Source: Arcobacter acticola
GTDB taxonomy: Bacteria > Campylobacterota > Campylobacteria > Campylobacterales > Arcobacteraceae
Direction of reading: 5' to 3'
DNA length: 64,000 bases
Assembly (NCBI RefSeq): GCF_013177675.1
Contig: NZ_CP042652.1
Span: 1,240,001 to 1,304,000, forward strand
Shown: positions 44,961 through 53,601 of the stretch, in pieces
Layout of the letters: every line of letters starts with the position of its first letter
Position numbering within the stretch: position 1 is the stretch's first letter
The notes under the pieces: model-generated
The model's database searches: none
What the model saw: only the letters and a program-made list of their open reading frames with translations
Told to the model about the DNA's origin: nothing
Position numbers and translations under genes: made by a program

Positions 44961-47336
44961 TTATTGTTCTTTCCAAAGTAATTCTAATTTTATATTATAA
45001 ATATCACTTCTTTTTGGTTTTATAAATATTTCTTCAATTTCATAGTTTGAACTTAGGTTAGAACTATTTATTTTTTCTATTTCATTTTCAAGGGTATGCT
45101 GAAGAGTTTTTTGCTCTTCTTGAAGTTGTAAAATATTAGCTTCAACATATTTTATATCATTTCTTTCTTTTAGTATTCTACTAGCTCCCTTTGCGCTTGA
45201 AGCCACTTTACCCATATTTGTTTTAGTAAGTACTGATTTTCCAAAAAAAGCACCTAATAGAGATGTTCCTATTGATATAAGCGTATCTGTTGTTGTGGCT
45301 GTTGCTTGTTGCTCTTCACGTTCTAGTTTTTCATAAAGAGTTGACAGTTTATTTTCTATTGAATCATTATCTTTTTGAAATTTTATTTGAAGTTTTTCAA
45401 CTTCATCATCAATTTTTTCATTTAGTCTATCTTGCAATCTAATTTTAAAATCACTCAAAGTCTCATCTTGTTTAGAAACAATTTTTAAAGCATCATTTTT
45501 ATATAGAGTTAGTTTTGTGTTTCTATAGATATAATCACTAAAATCTTTTTCAATTGCTTTTAACTCTTTTTCATTTTGTATAAAAACAGGAAGAGTATAA
45601 TAAGAAGAATTAGTTCTTTCCTTTTCTTCAAAAGAAGCATTTTCAAGATTTTCTCTCTCTTCAAAATCAATAGCTTTCATCTCTTCATCTAAGTAAATTT
45701 TAAAAGCTTGTGTAGTTTCCAAATCAATAGCCTTAGAACTATTTACAAAATGAACATTACAAGAAAATGTCAAATAAGCTTGTAAATAGTAGCTATTATT
45801 TTGTGAAGTATAAAGGTACTTTTGAGCTATATTACTTGTAAGTATTGGTTTTGAACTTTGCTCTGCTTTTGGGATATGAGCTTTTATTGTCTCTTTTTCT
45901 GTTTTTTCTTCATTTGGCTTTTGATTTAATTGATTAATTTTGTGAGCCATTAATTTTTTTATATCATCTTTTGGAATAGGGCCTTTTAAATAAGATAATG
46001 CCCATCTAGTTTTAAACAGTTTTATTCCATCTTCATTTATATTTTTTAAAATAAATGTTCTTTTTTCAAGATTTGATATTAAATTCATTACTTCATTTTT
46101 ATCAAGATTTCCCTCGCTTGCACTACTTAATCCATCTATTACTTTTTCTTTATCTTGTTTTGTTTGTAATCTTCCTATAAACCAAGTCCCAATGTTTGCT
46201 AAACCTTTGTAGTCAATATCAACAGGATTTTGAGTTGAAAGTATAATTCCTACACCAAAAGATCTTGCTTGTTTCAAAAGTGTAAGCATTGGTTGTTTTG
46301 ATGGAGGGTTTGATGATGGGGGAAAGTATCCAAAAATCTCATCCATATAAAGTAGGGCTTTAAGTGATGATGTACCTTCTTGTCTTCTCATCCATGAAAC
46401 CATTTGATTTAGTAGTAATGAAACAAAAAACATTCTTTGAGAATCATTTAAGTGGGCAATAGAAAAAATAGAAACCTTTGCTTTTCCATTTTCATCATAA
46501 AGTAAGTTTGAAATATCTAAAGTTTCACCCTCTATCCAAGATTTAAAAGATGGATTTGCAATAATAGTATTTAATTTAAGAGCCAGTTTTAATCTATCAT
46601 CTTGTGCAAAAAATGTTTCTAAATCAAAGATACCAACTTTTTCAAAAGGTGGCGTTACAATCAAAGAGATTAGTTGTTCTAAATTTAAATCTTTTCCTGC
46701 TGAGTAATAATTCATAAATATAGAAGAAATTAAAATACTCTCTTTTGAAATAGAATCATTTTTCTCTTCTATTAGTGATAAAATTGATGAAACAGTAGAG
46801 TTGATTAGTGAAACTAATAAATCATTATCTTCTAAAACTTCACGTGATGGAGCTTTAAAAGATGATAAAATAGATATTTGAACACCAGCAGAGCTTCCAG
46901 GAGTATAAATAGTAAAATCAGCTGCATTTTTTAGTTTTTCAATTCTTTGTGCACTTTGAAAATCCCCTTCAATTCCTTTTTTCCACATATTAGCAGTGTT
47001 TTTTGCATGCTCTTTTACTGTTACGCCATTATTAATAGCATCTTGTTCTTCAATCCAAGGTTCAAAATCACTTCCTTCTAAGTTTGGAAAAGTAAGAAGT
47101 AGATTTCCCATATCACCTTTTGGGTCGATTATTATTGAAGGGATGTTATCAATAGCAGCTTCTTCAAGTAGTGAAATTCCAAGTCCTGTTTTTCCACTTC
47201 CTGTCATTCCAATAATTGCAGCATGTGTTAATAAATCTTTGTTTTTATAAACTAATGGAGTATAAACATCTTTTGATGATTCTTCTTTTCCAATATAAAA
47301 GAGTTTTAGTTTTTCATAATCAATAGTACTATTCAT
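44961..47336 (-). CDS. HerA/DUF87-type ATPase
   Basis: 791 residues. Walker A is GMTGSGKTGLGISLL and Walker B-like ALLYMDEIFGYFPP. SIIIDPKGDMGN and FGVGIILSTQNPVDIDYKGL are the sensor/arginine-finger regions of the HerA-FtsK ATPase group. The C-terminal 250 residues include a long coiled coil (DDEVEKLQIKFQKDNDSIEN) and a hydrophobic patch (TLISIGTSLLGAFFG). It may be a DNA pump or helicase. No NurA nuclease lies next to it. The stop is two bases before the HugZ start, so an operon is likely, but the functional link is unknown. Confidence 0.85.
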   Translation of the reverse strand: MNSTIDYEKLKLFYIGKEESSKDVYTPLVYKNKDLLTHAAIIGMTGSGKTGLGISLLEEAAIDNIPSIIIDPKGDMGNLLLTFPNLEGSDFEPWIEEQDAINNGVTVKEHAKNTANMWKKGIEGDFQSAQRIEKLKNAADFTIYTPGSSAGVQISILSSFKAPSREVLEDNDLLVSLINSTVSSILSLIEEKNDSISKESILISSIFMNYYSAGKDLNLEQLISLIVTPPFEKVGIFDLETFFAQDDRLKLALKLNTIIANPSFKSWIEGETLDISNLLYDENGKAKVSIFSIAHLNDSQRMFFVSLLLNQMVSWMRRQEGTSSLKALLYMDEIFGYFPPSSNPPSKQPMLTLLKQARSFGVGIILSTQNPVDIDYKGLANIGTWFIGRLQTKQDKEKVIDGLSSASEGNLDKNEVMNLISNLEKRTFILKNINEDGIKLFKTRWALSYLKGPIPKDDIKKLMAHKINQLNQKPNEEKTEKETIKAHIPKAEQSSKPILTSNIAQKYLYTSQNNSYYLQAYLTFSCNVHFVNSSKAIDLETTQAFKIYLDEEMKAIDFEERENLENASFEEKERTNSSYYTLPVFIQNEKELKAIEKDFSDYIYRNTKLTLYKNDALKIVSKQDETLSDFKIRLQDRLNEKIDDEVEKLQIKFQKDNDSIENKLSTLYEKLEREEQQATATTTDTLISIGTSLLGAFFGKSVLTKTNMGKVASSAKGASRILKERNDIKYVEANILQLQEEQKTLQHTLENEIEKINSSNLSSNYEIEEIFIKPKRSDIYNIKLELLWKEQ

Positions 47337-47387
47337 AATAGACCTTTATTTTAAATATATCATTCATATTTTGACTAAATATTATAG

Positions 47388-47426
47388 CAAAAAAAAAGTG
47401 AATGCCTCTTTGACATTCACTTTTTC
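47388..47426 (-). terminator. Terminator of the DUF1508 gene
   Basis: aaaaagtgaatg and cattcacttttt (47414-47425) form a 12-bp stem; on the minus strand it is followed by a T tract. Confidence 0.85.
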
Positions 47427-47444
47427 TTCTATAAGATTTATTGT

Positions 47445-47771
47445 TTATTCTTCAATAATATCAGCAGTTTCACTATTTGCTTTTAATTCAGCAATAGCAG
47501 CATTTCTTTCAATAACATCTGAAAATAAAGCACTTGTTCCAACGATTTGTCCATTTGTTGATTTGATATTAAAAAATTGCTTACCATTTGATGATTCTTT
47601 TAATTCATATCTAGAATCTTCTTGACAATTTTTTTTAACAGATTCTATTCCATTTTTTGCACTAGCTTTTTGTGCGTAGTTTTCACTTTTGATAATAGTT
47701 TTACCTTCTGCATTTACAAAAATAAATGAAAATGGCTCATTTGCTTCACTTTTTCTAGGTTTGATAGTCAT
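47445..47771 (-). CDS. DUF1508 (YegP/UPF0339) protein
   Basis: 108 residues built from two DUF1508 repeats: EPFSFIFVNAEGKTIIKSE...YAQKASAKNGIESVKKN and GKQFFNIKSTNGQIVGTSA...ERNAAIAELKAN. The family forms a small beta-rich fold of unknown function. The C-terminal tail is acidic. Ribosome site aaggaaa before the ATG, hairpin terminator after the stop; a single-gene unit. Confidence 0.9.
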   Translation of the reverse strand: MTIKPRKSEANEPFSFIFVNAEGKTIIKSENYAQKASAKNGIESVKKNCQEDSRYELKESSNGKQFFNIKSTNGQIVGTSALFSDVIERNAAIAELKANSETADIIEE

Positions 47772-47972
47772 TGTTTTTCCTTTTTTATAGATTCACATTG
47801 ATTCTATAGAAAATAGATTTAAAAAGTACTTATTAAAAAGAATATTATTTGTTATTTTTGATATTTATATAGGGGCTTAAGCCCTATATATATTTTATTT
47901 TAGAATAGTTCTAGTATTTAGTTTTGTAGTATTTGCTTAAAGAATAAAAATTTGAAAGTTTAATTTATTAGA

Positions 47973-49028
47973 TTAAACTTCTTTCTCTTTTTCCTTTTCT
48001 TTCTCTTTTCTTTTTGCTTTCATTTTATTTAAAGCTAATTTCCTCATATCTGCTGTTGTATCTAGTTCATCCATTATTTCAAGACCAAGTAATGTTTCAA
48101 TACAATCTTCTAAACTTACGATTCCTTCAGTTTGATTATATGAATCATGTACTATAAACATATGTTCTTTCTTTTGTATAAACATATTTAAAGCTTTTGC
48201 AACATGAATATTTTCATGTAATGAAAATACAGGTTTCATAATATCTTCAAGGTTTTTTTCACCTTCTGTAAGTGCTTGTTTAAATATTTTTTTTGTTAAA
48301 ACAATTCCTACGATATTGTCAATATTTCCTTCATAAACAGGAACTCTTGAAAATTTAAAAGTTCTTTTATCTTCAACGATATCTTTTATTAAAGTATTTT
48401 TTTCTATTGCGTAAACAACAGAACGAGGTGTTAATATATCTTTTATTTTTATATTATTTAGTGTTAAAGTATTTTCAATTATTTGAGACTCTAAATCACC
48501 AATAATTCCTTCTTCTTCACTTAAAAGTGTTGAATGAATTAACTCTTCTCTAGAAATAGCATCACTACTTTCTTTTCCTATTTTTCTTGTAACAAATTGA
48601 GTTATAATAATAATAGGATATGTAATAAATATAAAAAAATTAATAATTCTAGGTGCATGGGGTGCTAATTGTTTCCAATAAACAGCTCCAATAGTTTTTG
48701 GAATAATTTCAGCAAAAAACAGAATCATAAATGTAAGTATAATTGAAACAACCATAACAAGAGTACTATTCCCAGCAAAAACATTTTGTGCTTGAACTCC
48801 AATTGCTGTTGCACCAAGTGTGTTAGCAATTGTATTTAAAATAAGAATTGAAGCAATAGACTTATCAATATCTGTTTTTAATTTTTTTAATAGCTTTCCA
48901 GCAACAGGATTGTTTTTTTCTAAAACAGAAATGTAAGATGCGTTTGTAGATAGTAGAACTGATTCTAAAATAGAACATAAAAATGATGTACCAATAACTG
49001 CAATAAATAGTAAGATTAAAATTTCCAT
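47973..49028 (-). CDS. CNNM/CBS-domain membrane protein, paralogue 2
   Basis: 351 residues, same architecture as 37590-38666: CNNM domain (FLCSILESVLLSTNASYISV, ILNTIANTLGATAIGVQAQ, FFAEIIPKTIGAVYW) and a CBS pair (LTPRSVVYAIEKNTLIKDIV, FIVHDSYNQTEGIVSLEDC). The highly charged tail ends in repeated Lys-Glu. It also lacks the CorC_HlyC domain. A divalent-cation role is expected from the family. A short ORF similar to that of paralogue 1 lies just upstream and overlaps its start. Confidence 0.9.
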   Translation of the reverse strand: MEILILLFIAVIGTSFLCSILESVLLSTNASYISVLEKNNPVAGKLLKKLKTDIDKSIASILILNTIANTLGATAIGVQAQNVFAGNSTLVMVVSIILTFMILFFAEIIPKTIGAVYWKQLAPHAPRIINFFIFITYPIIIITQFVTRKIGKESSDAISREELIHSTLLSEEEGIIGDLESQIIENTLTLNNIKIKDILTPRSVVYAIEKNTLIKDIVEDKRTFKFSRVPVYEGNIDNIVGIVLTKKIFKQALTEGEKNLEDIMKPVFSLHENIHVAKALNMFIQKKEHMFIVHDSYNQTEGIVSLEDCIETLLGLEIMDELDTTADMRKLALNKMKAKRKEKEKEKEKEV

Positions 49029-49075
49029 TTTTTCTCACTTCTTAATAAACTACGCCTCGGGGAACTATCTTCCAA
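49016..49075 (-). CDS. Candidate leader peptide upstream of CNNM gene 2
   Basis: 19 codons from TTG at 49075, five bases after aaggag. The core EDSSPRRSL aligns with TDSYRRRNL of the leader at 37522, and the nucleotides aggcgtagttta match aggcgtaattta there. The stop lies inside the CNNM gene, 11 codon positions of overlap being too few to judge coupling. Could be coding, an RNA regulatory element, or both. Confidence 0.45.
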   Translation of the reverse strand: MEDSSPRRSLLRSEKKWKF

Positions 49076-49205
49076 GGAAACTCCTTTTTTTATATGAATT
49101 TTATAAACAATAATATCAAAATAAACTTTAATATATAAAAATATTTTGACAAATATTTATTTTTTCTAGTATAATACAGTATATTATTTTATAAGGAGGG
49201 TTATT

Positions 49206-49565
49206 ATGGAATATGGTGCAATACCTAAACTTGATCAATTTACTGATAATAGAGCTCTAAATATACAAAAAGTTCAATCATCAAAAGAATCATCAGGTAT
49301 AACAAATAAAGAAGATTTAAATCAAGTATCAAAAGAAACATCAACAGAAGTAAAACAAACATCTGCTGCAAGTGAAGTTTCTACACAATCTTCAAGCCAG
49401 GCTAAATATGAAGTAGTTTTGACTAATACAAATTTTGGTTATAATGATTCTTCAAAAGATTTTTATGTGAAAGCGATACGAGGAAATAGTGAAAATCAAT
49501 ATCCTACAGAAAGTATGATGAGAATTAAATCATATATGATAAGTCAAGCTAATACAGCTTCTTAG
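49206..49565 (+). CDS. Unknown protein, possibly FlaG-like
   Basis: 119 residues. The N-terminal 75 are low-complexity, rich in Ser, Thr, Gln and Lys. The C-terminal 45 are ordered (NFGYNDSSKDFYVKAIRG, YPTESMMRIKSYM), which resembles the layout of FlaG proteins (disordered start, short conserved end), but the sequence match is too weak to name. aaggaggg is a strong ribosome site seven bases before the ATG, so expression may be high. A terminator hairpin follows. Confidence 0.65.
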   Translation: MEYGAIPKLDQFTDNRALNIQKVQSSKESSGITNKEDLNQVSKETSTEVKQTSAASEVSTQSSSQAKYEVVLTNTNFGYNDSSKDFYVKAIRGNSENQYPTESMMRIKSYMISQANTAS

Positions 49566-49600
49566 AAATCAAGTTTTATTTTAATATTACTTGATTTTTA
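49566..49600. terminator. Terminator between converging genes
   Basis: aaatcaag (49566-49573) pairs with cttgattt (49590-49597), followed by T-rich sequence. Confidence 0.65.
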
Positions 49601-49937
49601 TTTGGGAGTTTATTTTTATTAATATGTTTTTAGCTTCGTAAAATTTTTCTTTATTTTCTAATTCAATATGATCTAATAAAGGTATGTATTTTAAAAATGC
49701 AGGCCAAACTTTTTTATAACCCTCAGGTTTTTTCTTTATAAAAAAAAGTGCAAGGGCTGTTGCCCCATTTATAAGACCTTTTAAAACAAGAGCTTTTTCT
49801 TTTTGCCCTTGTTTTTTATATAAATTCCAATCATCTTCAAGTAACTCATGAGCTTCTACAAAATAGTCATTTTCAATTGCAAATAAAAATCTATCAATTG
49901 CAGTTTCTTGATTAAAAATAGTGTAATCTATTTTCAT
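49587..49937 (-). CDS. DUF309 protein
   Basis: 116 residues, helical. FAIENDYFVEAHELLEDDWN is the DUF309 signature (the conserved H-E-x-x-E/D-x-x-W), followed by LKGLINGATALALFF. Function unknown; the fold is a helical bundle possibly binding a metal or small ligand. Its start codon touches the uvrA stop, so it is probably co-transcribed with uvrA. Confidence 0.85.
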   Translation of the reverse strand: MKIDYTIFNQETAIDRFLFAIENDYFVEAHELLEDDWNLYKKQGQKEKALVLKGLINGATALALFFIKKKPEGYKKVWPAFLKYIPLLDHIELENKEKFYEAKNILIKINSQIKIK

Positions 49938-52750
49938 TAGCTGTTTATCTCTTTATCTAAATAATATCCAGTATGAGAACCTGAGATTTTATGATTTGCT
50001 GCAAGATATTCAGGTGTTCCCTCATCAACTAACATTCCACCTTTATTTCCACCCTCAGGTCCCATATCAATAACCCAATCAGAGTTTTTGATAACATCAA
50101 GGTTATGCTCAATTACTAAAACAGAGTTTCCTAAATCAACAAGATGATGTAATACTTTTGTTAATCTATCAACATCTGCAAAGTGTAAACCTGTGGTTGG
50201 TTCATCAAGTACATATAAAGTATTTCCTGTATCTTTTTTACTTAACTCTTTACTTAGTTTTATTCTTTGAGCTTCTCCACCACTTAGTGTAACTGCATTT
50301 TGTCCAAGAGTAATATATCCCAAACCAACATCACTTAGTGTTTGAAGTTTTGCATTTAGTTTAGGAACTTTTGCAAAAAATTCTAAGGCTTCATCAACAC
50401 TCATATTTAATATATCAGAAATATTTTTGCCCTTGTATAAAATCTCTAAAGTTTGAGCGTTGTATCTTCTACCATGACAATCATCACATTTCACCATGAT
50501 ATCTGGTAAGAAGTGCATTTCAATTTTGATTTCACCTTCACCTTGACATTTTTCACAACGACCACCTTTTACATTAAAAGAGAATCTTCCTATTTTATAA
50601 CCTCTTAAACTTGCTTCCTTCGTTTTTGCAAATAATTCTCTTATTTCATCCATTAATCCCGTATATGTAGCTGGATTTGATCTTGGTGTTCTTCCAATAG
50701 GACTTTGATCAAGGTAGATAACTTTATCAAGTTTTTCTAATCCTTCTATTTCAACACCATCTACCTTTTTCACTTTTCTAGCACGATTTAAAAGCTCTTT
50801 TGCAACTGGAAGTAGAGTTTGTAAAATAAGAGATGATTTTCCGCTTCCTGAAACCCCTGTTATTGCACATAGGTTTTTAAGGGGAATTTTTACATCTAAA
50901 TTTTTTATATTGTTTATAGTTACATTTTTTATCTCTATAAACTCTTCTTGAGGACGATTATGAACATAATCTATTTTTTTAGCCCCCGTTACATATTTAG
51001 CAGTTAGTGTTTTTGCTTTATTCATCTCTTTTAGGGTTCCAGCAAATACGATTTCTCCACCATATTTTCCAGCATTTGGTCCAATATCTACTATAAAGTC
51101 AGCTGCTTGAATAGTTTCTTTATCATGCTCAACTACAATTACAGTATTTCCTTTTTCTTGTAAGGCTCGAAGAGTCTTGATAAGTTTATTTGTATCTCTT
51201 TCATGAAGTCCAATAGAAGGTTCATCAAGTACATACATAACTCCTGTTAATCCAGAACCAATTTGAGAAGCAACTCTAATTCTTTGAGCCTCACCTCCAC
51301 TTATACTTCTAGCATCTCTACCTAAAGTTATATATCCAAGTCCTACGTCATATAAGAAATAGATTCTCTCTTTTATCTCTTTTAAAATAGGTTTTGAAAT
51401 CATTTTATTTTGATCAGATAGATATTCAAAATTCTTTTCATCTTGAAAAAATGCATGGGCTTCTTCTATGGGAACATTTAATAAATCACTAATAGTTTTT
51501 TTAGCTACAAACACACTTTGAGAAGAGGGTTTTAATCTATTTCCATTACAAGAGTCACATTTCTTTTCAGTCATATAGTCAGCCATCTCTTTTTCATCTT
51601 TGATCATGTCGTAGGCTAATTTTATAATTCCTTCCCATTTTCTTGTAAGTTTATGCTTTTTCCAAAAGAATACAGCATCTTCAACACTTCCATGTAAAAT
51701 AGCTTTTCTATGATGATCTTCTAATTCTTTAAAAGGAATTTTAGTATCAACTCCTATTTTTTCACAAAAAGCTAAAAGCATTTTGAAATAGAATCCTTTA
51801 TTAAATCCATATATAACTTTTATAGCTCCATCTTCAATAGTAAGTTCTTCATCAATAACTTTTTTCATATCAAGGGCATATCTAATACCTAAACCATCAC
51901 ATGATGAACAAGCACCTTTGGGTGAATTAAAAGAGAACGATAAAGGCTCAAGTGGTTCAAAAGAAATTTTACAAGAAAAACAAGCCATATGCTCAGAATA
52001 ATGTATATGTTTTTCAACACCCATTTCTTCATGGTTTAAAACTTCAATTTCTAGTTCTCCAAAACTCTCTTTAAGACCTTTTTCAACATCTTGAGCGATT
52101 CTATCTCTATTTTCTTCTTTTATTACAACCCTATCTATTACTATTTTAATAGTGTGCATTTTATTTTTTTCAAGCTCTATTTCTTCATCAAGTCTTGCCA
52201 TTACTCCATCAATCATGGCTCTTACATAACCTTTACTTCTTAAGTTTTCAAGTAAATCAGCAAAGCTTCCTTTTTTTCTATTTATAATAGGAGCTAATAT
52301 TACGATTTTTGATTCATTTGGTAGTGTAAGAACTTGAGTGATTACATCACTTGCACTCATTTGAGAAATTGGCTCTCCACATTGGTGACAATGTTGTTTT
52401 CCAATTCGGGCATATAAAAGTCTAAAGTAGTCATATACTTCTGTAATAGTTCCAACAGTAGATCTTGGATTTTTAGAAGTTGTTTTTTGATCAATAGCAA
52501 TAGCAGGAGTTAGTCCTTCAATTCTTTCGACATCAGGTTTCCCAACTTTATCTAAAAACTGTCTAGCATATGCAGAAAGCGATTCGATGTATCTTCTTTG
52601 ACCTTCTGCGTAAAGTGTATCAAAAGCAAGTGTAGATTTACCAGAACCTGATAGTCCTGTAAATACAATTAGCTTATTTTTTGGTATTTCTAAATTTATA
52701 TTTTTTAAGTTATTTTCTTTAGCGTTAAATATTTTTATAGTATCTGTCAT
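49937..52750 (-). CDS. uvrA: Excinuclease ABC subunit A
   Basis: 937 residues, full length. Two ABC ATPase modules with Walker A GLSGSGKST and GVSGSGKSS and signatures SGGEAQRI at both sites. Zinc fingers CHQCGEP, CFSCK/CSSCDG and CEKCQGEGEIKIEMHFLPD are present. UvrA scans DNA for bulky damage with UvrB in nucleotide excision repair. Nothing unusual in the reading frame. DUF309 gene follows without a gap. Confidence 0.98.
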   Translation of the reverse strand: MTDTIKIFNAKENNLKNINLEIPKNKLIVFTGLSGSGKSTLAFDTLYAEGQRRYIESLSAYARQFLDKVGKPDVERIEGLTPAIAIDQKTTSKNPRSTVGTITEVYDYFRLLYARIGKQHCHQCGEPISQMSASDVITQVLTLPNESKIVILAPIINRKKGSFADLLENLRSKGYVRAMIDGVMARLDEEIELEKNKMHTIKIVIDRVVIKEENRDRIAQDVEKGLKESFGELEIEVLNHEEMGVEKHIHYSEHMACFSCKISFEPLEPLSFSFNSPKGACSSCDGLGIRYALDMKKVIDEELTIEDGAIKVIYGFNKGFYFKMLLAFCEKIGVDTKIPFKELEDHHRKAILHGSVEDAVFFWKKHKLTRKWEGIIKLAYDMIKDEKEMADYMTEKKCDSCNGNRLKPSSQSVFVAKKTISDLLNVPIEEAHAFFQDEKNFEYLSDQNKMISKPILKEIKERIYFLYDVGLGYITLGRDARSISGGEAQRIRVASQIGSGLTGVMYVLDEPSIGLHERDTNKLIKTLRALQEKGNTVIVVEHDKETIQAADFIVDIGPNAGKYGGEIVFAGTLKEMNKAKTLTAKYVTGAKKIDYVHNRPQEEFIEIKNVTINNIKNLDVKIPLKNLCAITGVSGSGKSSLILQTLLPVAKELLNRARKVKKVDGVEIEGLEKLDKVIYLDQSPIGRTPRSNPATYTGLMDEIRELFAKTKEASLRGYKIGRFSFNVKGGRCEKCQGEGEIKIEMHFLPDIMVKCDDCHGRRYNAQTLEILYKGKNISDILNMSVDEALEFFAKVPKLNAKLQTLSDVGLGYITLGQNAVTLSGGEAQRIKLSKELSKKDTGNTLYVLDEPTTGLHFADVDRLTKVLHHLVDLGNSVLVIEHNLDVIKNSDWVIDMGPEGGNKGGMLVDEGTPEYLAANHKISGSHTGYYLDKEINS

Positions 52751-52894
52751 TTTTTGCCTTTAAAATTTTCAAGCCCATATTATAGGATAGATTTCTTAAT
52801 AGCTTATTGAAATTTATAGTATGGTTTTTATATTTGAGTTTATAACACTTTAGTGAATAAATCATCTAAAGTGTTATAATTTCTTAATAGGGAG

Positions 52895-53375
52895 TTAGTC
52901 TTCTATTTCTTCTTGTAGATCTGCATGTGTTTTAGCTTTGTAGCTTTCAATATCTTCTAAATCTTTTAACCAAAATTCTGAACTTATAATTTCATATACA
53001 GTTTCATTTTTAGATTTAGAAACTTCTTTTACTTGCCATAAAATATTTTCAGCTTCTACAAAAGTTTCGCTATTTATTTGATCTTCATATAAACGATTAA
53101 GAACAGATGTTTCATTCATTCCTTTTGATAAAAGTCTAACCAGTGAAGGTTTAAGTGAAATATTAAATACTTCAAAATTATCTGGATTATCACTTGATAT
53201 TTTTATTGTTAATTTAACACCTGTTGGCTGAAAAAAAGTTCCATTAAAAGATTCTCTTAAAAGTCCTTGTGCATTAAATAATCTTTCATGATATGAAAGA
53301 TCTGCGAATTGTTCCCATTTCAATTTTATTAATTTTTTTAAATTCAACTATTTCAACATTAAAAGTATTAGACAT
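52895..53375 (-). CDS. Unknown protein, possible frameshift near N-terminus
   Basis: The open frame from TTG at 53347 gives 150 residues (KKLIKLKWEQFADLSYHERL, FVEAENILWQVKEV), soluble, mixed alpha/beta, acidic tail. A better start lies upstream at 53375 (ATG, MSNTFNVEIVEFKK), but it is in another frame; the two join perfectly if one base is removed from the A7 tract (T7 at 53333-53339). Either a sequencing or real indel, or the shorter form is used. No family recognised. Confidence 0.6.
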
Positions 53376-53601
53376 TGTAAGCCTTTGATAAATGAACTAT
53401 AACATAGTGTTTAAAACACTAATTAAGTAAGCAATTTATATATGAACTTAGCTTATATGATACTTTAAAAAATCAATGATGGGATATAAATTAATTATCT
53501 AGAAAATTATATAAAATATAAAGAAATTAATAGCGTATTTAAAAGCAATTCAAAGTTATAATAAGAAAGTCTTTACAATGATATAGTCAAAAGGAATAAT
53601 A

